From Stenotrophomonas maltophilia (GTDB lineage: Bacteria; Pseudomonadota; Gammaproteobacteria; Xanthomonadales; Xanthomonadaceae), in the NCBI RefSeq assembly GCF_039555535.1, contig NZ_CP154630.1, positions 2,121,001 to 2,185,000 of the forward strand: a stretch of 64,000 nt of DNA. Reading direction: 5' to 3'. This document shows, piece by piece, positions 50,129-60,300 of this stretch (within the stretch, counting starts at the first letter, position 1; each line of letters begins with the position of its first letter). The position numbers and the translations under genes were made by a program. The notes under the pieces were generated by a model, which had not been told where the DNA came from, searched no databases, and saw only the letters and a list, made by a program, of their open reading frames with translations.

Positions 50129-51328
50129 ATGGCACTGTTCGACTACCAGGCTGCCAACGCGCAGGGCCGCATCGAGAAAGGGCAGCTGGATGCCGACAGC
50201 CCACGCGGTGCTCGGCAGGTGCTGCGTGGGCGCGGGCTGACTCCTGTTCAGGTGAGTGCGGCGCGCAGTGCCGGCAGTGGGTGGGGCGCTCGGCGGCTGT
50301 CCGCCAGCGAGCTGGCTTGGGCCACCCGCCAGTTGGCCAGCCTGCTGGCCGCGAGCCTGCCGTTGGAAGGCGCATTGAGTGCGGTGATCGAACAGGCCGA
50401 GCGCCCGCATGTTGCGCAGTCGCTTACCGCAGTGCGCGCCGATGTGCGCGGCGGCCAGCGCCTGACCGTGGCGCTGGCCGCGCGACCACGCGATTTCCCG
50501 CCGATCTATCGGGCGCTGGTGGGCGCCGGTGAAGACTCCGGCGACCTGGCACGGGTGATGGAGCGCCTGGCCGACTACATCGAAGAGCGCAATGCGCTGC
50601 AGGCCAAGGTGCTGACCGCCTTCATCTACCCGGCTGCAATCAGCCTGGTATCGGTGGCGATCGTGATCTTCCTGCTCAGCTACGTGGTGCCACAGGTGGT
50701 GACCGCGTTCGTACAGGCGCGGCAGACGCTGCCGATGCTGACCCAGGTGATGTTGGCGGCCAGCGCGTTCGTGCGCAGTTGGGGCGTGTGGGCAGGGCTC
50801 GGCATCGCTGCGCTGGTGGTGGCATGGCGGTTGGCGTTGCGCCGGCCCGAGCTGCGCCTGCGCTGGGACGCGATGCTACTGCGGGTGCCGATGGTCGGAC
50901 GCTTCGTGCTGGGCGTGAACAGTGCGCGCTTCGCCTCTACGCTGGCGATTCTGCTGGATGCCGGTGTGCCGCTGCTGCGTGCACTGGAAGCTGCCCGGCA
51001 GACCTTGGGCAATGCGCTGCTGGCGCGCTGCGCCGATGACGTGTCCGCACGCGTGCGCGAAGGGGCTGCGTTGGGTGCGGCATTGAAGGTACAGAAGGTG
51101 TATCCGCCGATCCTGGTGCACCTGGTGGCCAGTGGCGAGAAAACCGGTTCGCTGGCACCGCTGCTGGATCGCGCCGCGCAGACGATCTCGCGTGAGATCG
51201 AACGTCGTGCGATGGCGCTGACCGCACTGCTGGAGCCGACCATGATCCTGGTGATGGGCGGCGTTGTGCTGACCATCGTGCTGGCCGTGCTGATGCCGAT
51301 CATGGAAATGAATCAGTTGGTGCAGTAG
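50129..51328 (+). CDS. gspF: Type II secretion inner-membrane platform protein F
   Basis: 399 residues starting MALFDYQAANAQGRIEKGQL. Two cytoplasmic GspF repeats ('ASLLAASLPLEGALSAVIEQ' and 'STLAILLDAGVPLLRALEAA') alternate with membrane helices. Its TAG stop lies inside the first bases of a SMAG repeat. It is the last recognisable secretion gene; no gspH, I, J, C or N follow. Confidence 0.93.
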   Translation: MALFDYQAANAQGRIEKGQLDADSPRGARQVLRGRGLTPVQVSAARSAGSGWGARRLSASELAWATRQLASLLAASLPLEGALSAVIEQAERPHVAQSLTAVRADVRGGQRLTVALAARPRDFPPIYRALVGAGEDSGDLARVMERLADYIEERNALQAKVLTAFIYPAAISLVSVAIVIFLLSYVVPQVVTAFVQARQTLPMLTQVMLAASAFVRSWGVWAGLGIAALVVAWRLALRRPELRLRWDAMLLRVPMVGRFVLGVNSARFASTLAILLDAGVPLLRALEAARQTLGNALLARCADDVSARVREGAALGAALKVQKVYPPILVHLVASGEKTGSLAPLLDRAAQTISREIERRAMALTALLEPTMILVMGGVVLTIVLAVLMPIMEMNQLVQ

Positions 51329-51400
51329 ATCCACGCCATGCGTGGATACGTCGTACGGCCCGCGTGGTGGGTGATCCATCCACGCATGGCGTGGATCTAC
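51325..51400. repeat. SMAG palindrome dimer including the gspF stop codon
   Basis: Starts GTAGATCCACGCCATGCG and ends with the inverted arm GGCGTGGATCTAC. The first GTAG supplies the TAG stop of gspF. Same subfamily as 31325-31399. Likely forms a stable hairpin that protects or ends the gsp mRNA. Confidence 0.75.
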
Positions 51401-51445
51401 TGACATCCTCAACCCCTTGGTGCAATGATGCGCAAAGCGCATCAC

Positions 51446-51540
51446 GGGTAGAGTCGACTGTTAGTCGACTAGCGCGCAGAGCGCGTGCTTCGTACTGCTA
51501 CTGCGGGTGAAGGGTAGTCGACTAACAGTCGACTCTACCC
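51446..51540. repeat. Perfect 26-bp inverted repeat (SMAG-like)
   Basis: Arms 51446-51471 and 51515-51540 are exact inverted copies, starting GGGTAGAGTCGACTG. The 43-bp spacer contains GCGCGCAGAGCGCG. The pair lies between gspF and the first DING-like gene. Confidence 0.8.
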
Positions 51541-51774
51541 AGTCGGCTCTAGCCGGCCGATTCCATCAGTCGATTCCATCCAGCCGATTCTCCACACAAT
51601 CCTCCACACCTTTTTTCGATCTTCCACAGGTTTCTTAAGCGGCCTGTCATCGGCGGCGACCAGCATAGCCACGTCGCCGCAGAGTGGGCTGGGAGGCCCT
51701 CGGCGGCAGCAGGCGTGTAGTGACCGTTCCTCCCTTGGTGTTTCCCTTCGCAGTAAACCCTTCAGGAGAAGATC
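51541..51774 (+). promoter_or_regulatory. Upstream region of the first DING-like gene
   Basis: 234 bp without a gene. It starts with direct repeats of a CGATTCCATC/CCGATTC type motif (51548-51590) and holds CTGTCAT at 51644-51650, one good Pho-box half-site; the expected second half 11 bp away on either side is poor. A strong ribosome site (AGGAGA) precedes the ATG at 51775. High expression is plausible. Confidence 0.35.
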
Positions 51775-52959
51775 ATGAACAAGTACAAGACCCTGGCCGC
51801 GCTGGTTGCCACCGCGCTGCTCGCCACTGCGGGTGCCGCTTCGGCCCAGCAGTCCCTCGTCAACGGCGGCGGCGCTTCGCTGCCGGCCGATCTGTACAAG
51901 GGCCAGGCCGACAGCATCCTGCCGTCGACCTTCAGCTACGCCGTGACCGGTTCGGGCACCGGCAAGAAGGCGTTCCTGGAAAACAAGATCGCGCTGTTCA
52001 TCCCGACCGGCACCGGCAACGTCCACTTCGCCGGCAGCGACTCGGTGCTGAGCCAGGCCGAAATCGACACCTACAACACCACCTACAACTCCGCGACCTC
52101 GACCACCAAGTTCGGCCCGCTGCTGCAGATGCCGTCGGTCGCCACCTCGGTCACCATTCCGTTCAACAAGGCTGGCTCGGCCGTTGACCTGACCGTGGCC
52201 CAGGCTTGCGGCATCTTCTCGGGCAAGATCACCGATTGGTCCGGCACCGGCACCGGCCGCACTGGCCCGATCCAGGTTGTCTACCGTGGCGAGAGCAGCG
52301 GCACCAGCGAGCTGCTGACCCGCTTCCTGGCCAGCGCCTGCCAGCCGGGCGACGTTGCCGGCACCAACCTGAAGCTGACCAACGGTGCGCCGGCCTTCTC
52401 GGTGCAGTCGACCTTCGCCAACCTGTTCACCACCGTGCCGTCGAACTTCGTCGCTGCGCCGGCCACCGGTGGCACCGCGCTGTACAACGCCGTGTACGCC
52501 GCTGACGGTCGCATCGGCTATGTGGGCCCGGACGTGATCCCGAACCTGCAGGACGCGACCAAGGTTGCCAAGCTGAAGGGCTATTCGCCGGATGAAGTGA
52601 GCGTTGCTGCCACCCTGAACACCATCGCTCCGCCGTCCTCGGCTGCCGACATCGCCAACCCGGCCAAGTGGGTGCCGGTGTTCACCAACCCGTCGGCGGG
52701 CTATCCGATCGCTGGCTACACCAACCTGGTGTTCGGCCAGTGCTACCGCGTCGCCCTGGCTCGCAATGCGATCCGCGACTTCCTGCAGAACCACTACAAC
52801 GTGGGCGCGACCGGCAACAACGATGCCGCGGTGCGTGCGCACGGTTTCATCCCGCTGACCCAGGACTGGCGTGAAGCGGTTGCTGCCAACCTGGTTTCCT
52901 CCTCGGCTGCTACCGGCCTGAGCAACCCCAGCACCTGCACCACCGGCGTCGGCCGCTGA
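51775..52959 (+). CDS. Exported DING/PstS-like phosphate-binding protein (LapA-type candidate substrate), copy 1
   Basis: 394 residues with signal peptide MNKYKTLAALVATALLATAG, cleavage at ASA/QQ. The mature start 'VNGGGASLPADLYKG' resembles the DINGGGATLP start of DING proteins. 'FSYAVTGSGTGKKAFLE', 'VYRGESSGTSELLTRFLA' (phosphate-binding SGT) and 'GRIGYVGPDVIP' fit the PBP fold. Four cysteines. No ABC permease or ATPase genes are near, so transport is unlikely. In P. aeruginosa the two proteins at this position (LapA/LapB region) are low-molecular-weight phosphatases or binding proteins tied to Hxc secretion. Codon use suggests high expression. Confidence 0.8.
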   Translation: MNKYKTLAALVATALLATAGAASAQQSLVNGGGASLPADLYKGQADSILPSTFSYAVTGSGTGKKAFLENKIALFIPTGTGNVHFAGSDSVLSQAEIDTYNTTYNSATSTTKFGPLLQMPSVATSVTIPFNKAGSAVDLTVAQACGIFSGKITDWSGTGTGRTGPIQVVYRGESSGTSELLTRFLASACQPGDVAGTNLKLTNGAPAFSVQSTFANLFTTVPSNFVAAPATGGTALYNAVYAADGRIGYVGPDVIPNLQDATKVAKLKGYSPDEVSVAATLNTIAPPSSAADIANPAKWVPVFTNPSAGYPIAGYTNLVFGQCYRVALARNAIRDFLQNHYNVGATGNNDAAVRAHGFIPLTQDWREAVAANLVSSSAATGLSNPSTCTTGVGR

Positions 52960-52980
52960 TCCAGCGGTACTGCTGAAAAG

Positions 52981-53009
52981 GGCGCCGGCCGCGAGGTCGG
53001 CGCCTTCTT
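52981..53009 (+). terminator. Rho-independent terminator-like hairpin
   Basis: GGCGCCGGCC-GCGA-GGTCGGCGCC followed by TTCTT. It lies 22 bp after the stop of DING copy 1 and may attenuate transcription into copy 2. Confidence 0.65.
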
Positions 53010-53058
53010 GCGTGTCGGCCCGGGCCGGCAAGGACGTGGGTACCCAAGGGAGAGGAAG

Positions 53059-54189
53059 ATGAAACGTACATTGGTTGTGGCAGCGCTGTGCATCGGTGCC
53101 TCGCTGTGTGGAACCGCAGCTGCGCAGGTCAAGGTCCTGCCCATCAAGGGCGCGGGATCGGGTGTGCCCGCCAAGCTCTATGCGGAATCGGCGGACAGGA
53201 TCCTGCCGGCCAACGTGACCTATCGCGCTGTGGGTGATGAACCTGCGCGGCGGGCGTTCCTTGAGAATGTGCCCGAGTCTGCCGGTGAGACCCGGCCGCC
53301 CCATTTCATCGCAACCGAATCGGTGCTGACCAGCGCCGAGATCCACGCATACAACACCGTTCATGCAAAGCAGATTGGTGCGCTCGTCCAGGTGCCCGTA
53401 GCCGGCCTGGCGATTGCGTTGCCGTTCAACGCGCCCGGCGGCACCCTGGATCTGAGCGTGCCGCAGCTGTGCCGCCTGTTTTCGGGCAAGGTCGAGTACT
53501 GGAATGACCTCGATCCTGGCCGTGCCGGCGTGGTCACGGTGGTCTACCGCGCCGAGAAAGGCGGAACCACTGAACTGCTGACCCGCTTCCTGTCCACGGC
53601 GTGCTCACGGATGGATACCGAGGGTTCCAGGCTGGTGGGAGGCACGTTCAGGACCACCCGCGATTTTGCTTCGCTGTTCTCTGCATTGCCCACCAACTTC
53701 GTGGCTGCAGCCAGCGAGCAGGCACAGTACGACCGGATACTGGCCACCGCCGGTGCCATTGGATACAGCGGTCCGGACATCGCCGCACCGCTGTCCGATC
53801 CAACCCGCGTTGCCAAGGTGCGCGGCTACTCGCCCGATGACGCCAGCGTGCGCGCGACCTTGAACTCGATCGCGCCTCCGACCGGCTCTGCGGCAGAGCG
53901 ACCGGAAAACTGGGTGCCGACGTACAGCTACCCGCCCGTGGGCTATCCCATCGTCGGCACCACCAACCTGATCTTCAGCCAGTGCTATGCCGAGGTCTGG
54001 GAAGCGATGTCGCTGCGGGTGTTTCTGATTCCGCATTACGCCAGGCGGAATGATGCGGCCGTCACCGCGCATCGGTTCATTCCGCTGCCCTCCGCCTGGG
54101 CCGAAGCCATCCGCAGCCGGTTCGCCGTGGCGGGCGTGCCGACGGGCTTGAACAACCCGAGCACCTGCGCGGGCATCGGTCGTCCGTGA
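53059..54189 (+). CDS. Exported DING/PstS-like protein, copy 2
   Basis: 376 residues starting MKRTLVVAALCIGASLCGTA with GAGAGGAAG before it. Signal peptide ends at AAA/QV. The mature part 'LPIKGAGSGVPAKLYAESAD' lines up with the start of copy 1, as do 'VYRAEKGGTTELLTRFLSTA' and the C-terminal 'LNNPSTCAGIGRP' ('LSNPSTCTTGVGR' in copy 1). The phosphate-binding loop SGTSE of copy 1 is GGTTE here, so ligand binding may differ. Tandem duplication with divergence. Confidence 0.78.
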   Translation: MKRTLVVAALCIGASLCGTAAAQVKVLPIKGAGSGVPAKLYAESADRILPANVTYRAVGDEPARRAFLENVPESAGETRPPHFIATESVLTSAEIHAYNTVHAKQIGALVQVPVAGLAIALPFNAPGGTLDLSVPQLCRLFSGKVEYWNDLDPGRAGVVTVVYRAEKGGTTELLTRFLSTACSRMDTEGSRLVGGTFRTTRDFASLFSALPTNFVAAASEQAQYDRILATAGAIGYSGPDIAAPLSDPTRVAKVRGYSPDDASVRATLNSIAPPTGSAAERPENWVPTYSYPPVGYPIVGTTNLIFSQCYAEVWEAMSLRVFLIPHYARRNDAAVTAHRFIPLPSAWAEAIRSRFAVAGVPTGLNNPSTCAGIGRP

Positions 54190-54219
54190 CGAGGCGGTGT
54201 TGGCGCGATGCCATGAACA

Positions 54220-54248
54220 GGCGCCGGCGCGATTGCCGGCGCCTTTTT
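54220..54248 (+). terminator. Rho-independent terminator
   Basis: GGCGCCGGC-GCGATT-GCCGGCGCC followed by five T. It separates the DING genes from the giant haemagglutinin gene, which must have its own promoter (54249-54379) or depend on readthrough. Confidence 0.85.
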
Positions 54249-54379
54249 CATTGTGGCGAATGCTTTCTTGATGTCGGCTTCACGCCCCCGGCCTCGTCTA
54301 ACAGGGGCAGGGCACCCATCGCCCCATCCATCAGACAGTGATGCGGCTGCGGCCGCCCAATCAGGTTGACGAGGTCCAG

Positions 54380-57300
54380 ATGTCGCATCCGCTCACGACC
54401 GTTTCCCGTCCGTCCATGCTGCGCCGCAGTCACCCCATGGCGTGGGCCGTCGCAGTCGCGCTGGGTACGGTGGTCGCTCCCGCCAGCCAGGCCCAGCAGG
54501 CTTTCAGTCCTGGCTGGTTCGCTGATCGCGGTGCGGCCCAGGGCGCGGCAGCGCAGAGCGGACGGATGCCCAACGGGGTACCGATCCAGTTCCAGCTGCC
54601 GGCGCAGCAGCAGGACGCCGCACGCCAGAAGCTGCAGCAATCCATCGACAACCTCGGCACCGCCGCACAGGCCATTGCATTGCAGCAGCGGCTGCAGGAG
54701 CAGGCCCGGCAGGCGCGTCGGGAGGCTGGCTTCATCGTGGCCGACGGGCTGGGCAAGGACGGCCTGAAGGTCGATGAAAACCCGCTCACCCGTGGCTGGT
54801 TGAATGCGCGCGAGGCGATCCATTCACAGGGCAGCGATGGCCGGGTCCAGGTGAGCGTGGAGCAGACGGCGGACAAGGCAATCCTGAACTGGGAAACCTT
54901 CAACATCGGCGGCAACACCACGCTGACCTTCCAGCAGAATGCGGACTGGGCGGTGTTGAACCGGGTCAACGACCCCACTGCCCGGCCCAGCCAGATCCTC
55001 GGCCAGCTGAAGGCCAATGGCACGGTGTTCGTGGCCAACCGCAATGGCGTGGTGTTCGGCAACAACAGCCAGGTCAACGTCCGCAACCTGGTTGCCGCTG
55101 CCGCACGGATCAGTGATGGGCAGTTCCGCGACAACGGCCTGTTCAGTGCCGACGGCACCACTGCCGCGCTGACCGAGGCCTTCGGCAAGGTGATGGTGGA
55201 GCAGGGCGCGCGCATCGCCACCCACGATCCTTCAAGCGCCACCCGTGGCGGCGGCTACGTGCTGCTGGCCGGCAGCAGCGTGGAGAACGCCGGCCAGATC
55301 GAGACGCGCAAGGGCCAGGCGCAGCTGGCGGCGGGTGACAGTTTCGTGATCCGTCGCGGCGTCGGCACCGCGCAGAACACCGCGTCGACCACGGCCGGCA
55401 ACGAGATCGCGCCGCGCTTCGTGCAGGGCAGCAGTGCCGGCGACGTGCGCAACAGTGGCCTGATCCAGGCGCGCGAGGGCGACATCACCCTGGCCGGGCG
55501 CAGGGTCGAGCAGGCCGGCGTTGCCGTCGCCACGACCACGCTGGGCCAGCGCGGCACCATCCATCTGCTCAACGCGATCAGCGACCGCCAGGGCCAGGTG
55601 ACCCTGCAATCCGGTGCAACCACCGCAGTGCTGATCGAAGACGACGGCAAGAGCGCGGTGCTGGACAGCCAGCGCGATGCGTTGATCAAGGCCTCGGCGG
55701 AGCAGGATGTGCTGCGTGCGGCAAGCAGCGCTGGCACGTTCGACAACCTCTCGCGGCTGCAGGACCGTCGTGACCAGTCGCGCGTGGAGATCGTCTCCGG
55801 TGGCGACATCAATTTCAAGGATGGCTCGTTGACCGTTGCGACCGGCGGCCAGGTGGTCGGCGATGCGGCACGCCGCAGCTACGTGGGCAACGCGGCGCAG
55901 GTCGATGTCTCCGGCGCAGTCGGTGTGCGCGTGGCGATGGAGAGCAACAACGTGCAGGTGAAGGTGCAGGGCAACGAACTGCGCGATTCGCCGGACAACC
56001 GCGACAATGGCACGTTGATCAGCAGCGAAGTCTGGATCGATCGTCGTGAACTGCAGCGCGTCGCAGCCGGTACCGGCGGTTATGCCGCCGAGCGCTGGTA
56101 TGCCGGTGGCGGGCTGCTGGAAGTGGGCGGCTATCTGGACAACCAGCGCCACTCGATCGGCGAATGGGCGGCCCAGGGCGGCACCGTGCAGTTGAACGGC
56201 AGCGAGGTGGTGACCCATGGCGGGTCGAAGATCAACCTGGCCGGTGGCAGCCTGGATGTGCAGTCCGGCGTGATCAAGCAGAGCTGGTTGCGCGGCACCG
56301 ATGGGCGGTTGTACCGCTTGGACGATGCGCCGGCGGAGATGCAGTACGCCGGCCTGTACAAGGGGTTCGAGGTTGATCACCAGCGCTGGGGCGTCAATGA
56401 GGCGTTCCGCAATCCGTTGGTGGCGCCGGGCGAGCGGGTCGACAACGGCTATACCGTGGGGCGCGATGCCGGCCGGTTGGTGATCTCCGCGCCGACCGCG
56501 GTGCTGCAGGGTGACATCAACACCCAGGTGTTCCAGGGCGCTCAGCAGGCCAAAGCACCGGACCAGGGCAAGGACGGCTACGCGCAGGCACAGACCGCGG
56601 TGGCCCGCAACGCCCAGCTGTGGCTGGGGCGCTATGACAACGCAGGGCGCAATGCGGTCTTCGACACCCAGGTGCGGATCGCTGATGGCGCGGTGCCCGT
56701 GGCTGACTGGACGCTGCAGGCGCCGATCCCGGTACCGCAGCGCAACACCCTGTGGCTGGATGCGGGCCGCCTGAGCGAGCAGCAATGGGGACGCCTGGAC
56801 CTGGCCACTGCCGGCAGCATCGGCATCGAGGGGAAACTGCGCCTGCAGGATGGCGGGCAGCTGGTATTGACCGCCAGTGACATCCGCCTCGGCGGTGATA
56901 TCGGTATTGCAGGCGGTCAGCTGCAGGCCGGCAATCTGCTGGCGGTAACCGGCAGCCCGGTGGTTCCGCTGCTGCAGGCCGGGCGTGGACGGGTGGAGAT
57001 CGCCGATGGCGCGCGCATCGACCTTGCCGGCCGCTGGAGCAATCTGCTGCTGGACCCCGGCGCGGCGCAGGGCCAGGCGTGGAGCGATGGCGGTCGCCTG
57101 CAGCTGGAGAACAGCCAGGATGTGGTGGTCGGGCGTGGCAGCGAGCTTAGCGTAGACGCCGGCGGCCGTGTCGACAGCGCCGGCAAGGCGCGCATCGGCA
57201 AGGGCGGCAGCGTCGGCCTGCAGGCCAACACGCTGGACACCGGCAGAGGGGTTGTCGGCCTGCTGTCGTTGGCCGACGATGCGCGCATCAGCGCGCTGGG

Positions 57301-60300
57301 CCAGGGCAGTGGCAGCCTGTCGCTGACCGATGGCGGGCATGTCCGCATCGGTGGCGAAGGCCAGGCCGCCGGCGTGCTGACGCTGCGCAGCGCACTGTTC
57401 GGCACTGGCTTCAGCCAGTACGACATCAACGCGCACCAGGGTCTTGAAGTGGCCGATGGTGCGCAGGTGGAAGTGGTCATGCCGGGCCTGCGCCTGGCCA
57501 GCGATGCGCTTAAGGCGGTCACCCGCGAGGACGCCGTGCAGGCGTGGCTGGCCCCGCTTTACAGCGCCGATCCGTTGAGCGGCCGCATCAGCCAGCGGGC
57601 CGGTGCGGGCCTGTTGCTGCGCTCGCAGTTCGGTAACCGCGGCGGTGATCTGCGCATCGGCAAGGGTGCCAGCGTGCAGGTTGATCCGGCACAGTCCATT
57701 GAACTGCGGGGCGCGGGCAACATCGCCGTGGAAGGGCGCCTGCACGCGGCCGGTGGCCGGATCCGGCTGGATGACGTGCGCACGGCCATTGATCTGTTTG
57801 ACGGGCAACCCAACAGCCGCACCTACCGCATCGCGGACGGGGCGGAACTGGATGTCAGTGGCGATGCCTTCAGCGTGAAGGATTCAGCCCAGCGGCTGCG
57901 CGGGGGGGTGCGCAAGGGCGGCAGCATCGAGATTGGCGGTGCCCTGGATTGGGAAGGCGCCGGCGACGTCACTGATCGCCCGGTGGATGCGTTCATCGTG
58001 GTCGAGCGGGGTGCGCGGCTGCGTGCCGATGGCAGTTCAACGGCGTTGCATATCGACGGCCAGGGCACCCAGCAGGTGGACAGCGATGGCGGCGAGATCG
58101 TGCTGCGCTCGGCCAATGCACTCTACCTGCAGGGCGATCTGCACGCCGCGGCCGGAGGTGCCGGTGCGCGCGGCGGTACCCTGGGCATCGCCTTCGGCGG
58201 GGGTGTCTACGCACCCAGCGCAAGTGAGGGCGTGCGTGCCCCCCGATTCCTCGCCCTCAGCCAGAAGCGGGAGGAAGCGTCGACGCCGGCGGCACCCACA
58301 TATGGCCACGCGACGCTGTCGGTGGAACAGATCCGCGACGGCGGGTTCGACAACCTGTCGTTGTTCACCGCGGTCCGCAGCCAAGGCGACATCGATCTGC
58401 GGATGGGGCAGAGCCTGCGCCTGGCAGGTTCCGTCGGCGTGTTGCCGGGCGCTGCGGCGGCCCGATCCATCACGCTGCAGGCGCCCTATCTGAAGCTGTC
58501 CGGCCCGAGCTGGGCCGTGATTCCCGGCGAGACCACCGTGGTCAGCGCGGACGTGCCGCTGGCATCCGGGCAGCAGCACCGGCTGCAGGCCGATGCGCAA
58601 CTGATCGATGTGCGCGACACGGTGCGGCTGGATGGTTTTGACGATGTCGCCCTGCGCAGCAGCGGTGACGTGCGGCTGCTGAAGGGCAATCCGCGCGCAG
58701 GTGCGCTCGATACCGAGCTGCTTGCAGCGCGACGCCTGGAGATTACCGCCGCTCAGGTGTATCCGGTGGCCGGCGCGTCCGGTCGGCTTGGCGCCGGGCT
58801 GGATCCTGTCGCCGTTTCAGCCGATCCGCGATGGAAGGATGCGGCCGGCCTGCTGCGCATCAATGGGCTGGGGGGCGTCGCACCGGCAACGCCATTGTCG
58901 GCACTGGGCAGCCTTATGCTCACCGCGGCGACCGTCGAGCAGGCGGGCGTGGTGCGCGCACCCATGGGCAGCATCGTGCTGGGCGGGACCGACAGCAACA
59001 GTGTGCTGGCCTCACGTGTCTCATTGCTGCCGGGGAGCCTGACCTCGACCAGCGGCGCAGGGCTCAGCCTGCCCTATGGTGGCACGCTGGATGGCATCCA
59101 ATGGCGCCTGGATGGTGCAGTCGTTGAGCCGAGGAATGTGGGCGGTGGCGCGCTGCCGATCGGCGTCCGTCTGGTCAGCAGCGAGACCGACGTGGCACCG
59201 GGCGCGGTGCTGGACATGTCGGGTGGCGGTGAGCTGACCGGCGCGGCCTTTGTCAGTGGCCGTGGCGGTTCGGTGGACATCCTGCGCCATGCATTGGCTG
59301 ATGCGAATCCACGCTATGGCTTCAGCCAGCCGGGCAATGAGGTCTACGCCATCGTGCCGGGCTATGCAGGCAGCGCCGCCCCGCTGGGCCTGTCCGATGG
59401 CTCGGCCGATCCGGCCGTGGGCCAGCAGGTCGTGGTGCCGGCAGGCGTGCCGGGCCTGGCAGCGGGCACCTACACGTTGCTGCCGGCCAGCTTTGCGCTG
59501 CAACCAGGGGCGTACCGGGTCGAGCTCGGCGCCAGTGGCGCGACCGGCGCCACGACCGCGTTGGCCACCGGGACCGGCTCATGGCGGGTGGCCGGCCATC
59601 GGGCCGACGCACTGGGCGGTGCGGTATCACCGTTGCTGACGGACCTGCTGCTGACCCCGGCGGCGACCGTGCGACGGCACTCCGGATACAACGAGACCAG
59701 TTACAACGCCTTCGTGACTGCCAGCGCGCAGCGACTGGGCCTGCCACGTGGGTGGCAGACGGTCGATGCGGGCACGCTGCGGCTTGAGCTGGGCGCAGGT
59801 GCCGGCCGCCAGGGGGCCTCTGCATTGCGCTTCCAGGGTGAGGCACGCTTCCAGCCCACCGCTGGCAGTGGCGGGATCGGCGGCAGCGTGGAGGTTGCAC
59901 GGGTCAGCTCGGTGGGCTCGCTGGAGATCATCGCGGCGGGTGGCAACACTGGCACAGACCCGCAGGGGGCGACCATCGAAGCCGATGCGCTCAATGCGCT
60001 GCAGCCTTCGCGGTTGGTCATCAATGCACGCCTGCGCTCGGTCGCACCATCCGTCATCGATGTCATGGGCATTGGCCAGGACGTGGTGGTGCGCAGTGGC
60101 GCCGTGCTGCGCGCGCCGGAAGTCCTGATTGGTGCGGTTGAAGGTGGGCGCGGCATCGTGGTCGAGGCCGGGGCAGGAATCGACACGATTGGGCTGGGCG
60201 CCGCCGGGCTGCCGTCAAGCCTGGGCTATGTCTACCAGGTGGGTGGTGGGCTGCTGGCCGTTTCCAATGACCACCCCGAAGTGCTGGCTGCGGCCACAGG

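Noticed and set aside
51644..51661. A full Pho box before the DING-like gene
   Set aside because: CTGTCAT is followed 4 bases later by GGCGACC, which does not match the second half-site.
54249..54379. An ECF-type promoter (CGTC at 54294-54297) before the haemagglutinin gene
   Set aside because: The -10-like CGTCTAA is suggestive, but no AAC-type -35 lies at 16-17 bp, and the motif is not seen before other genes of the cluster.
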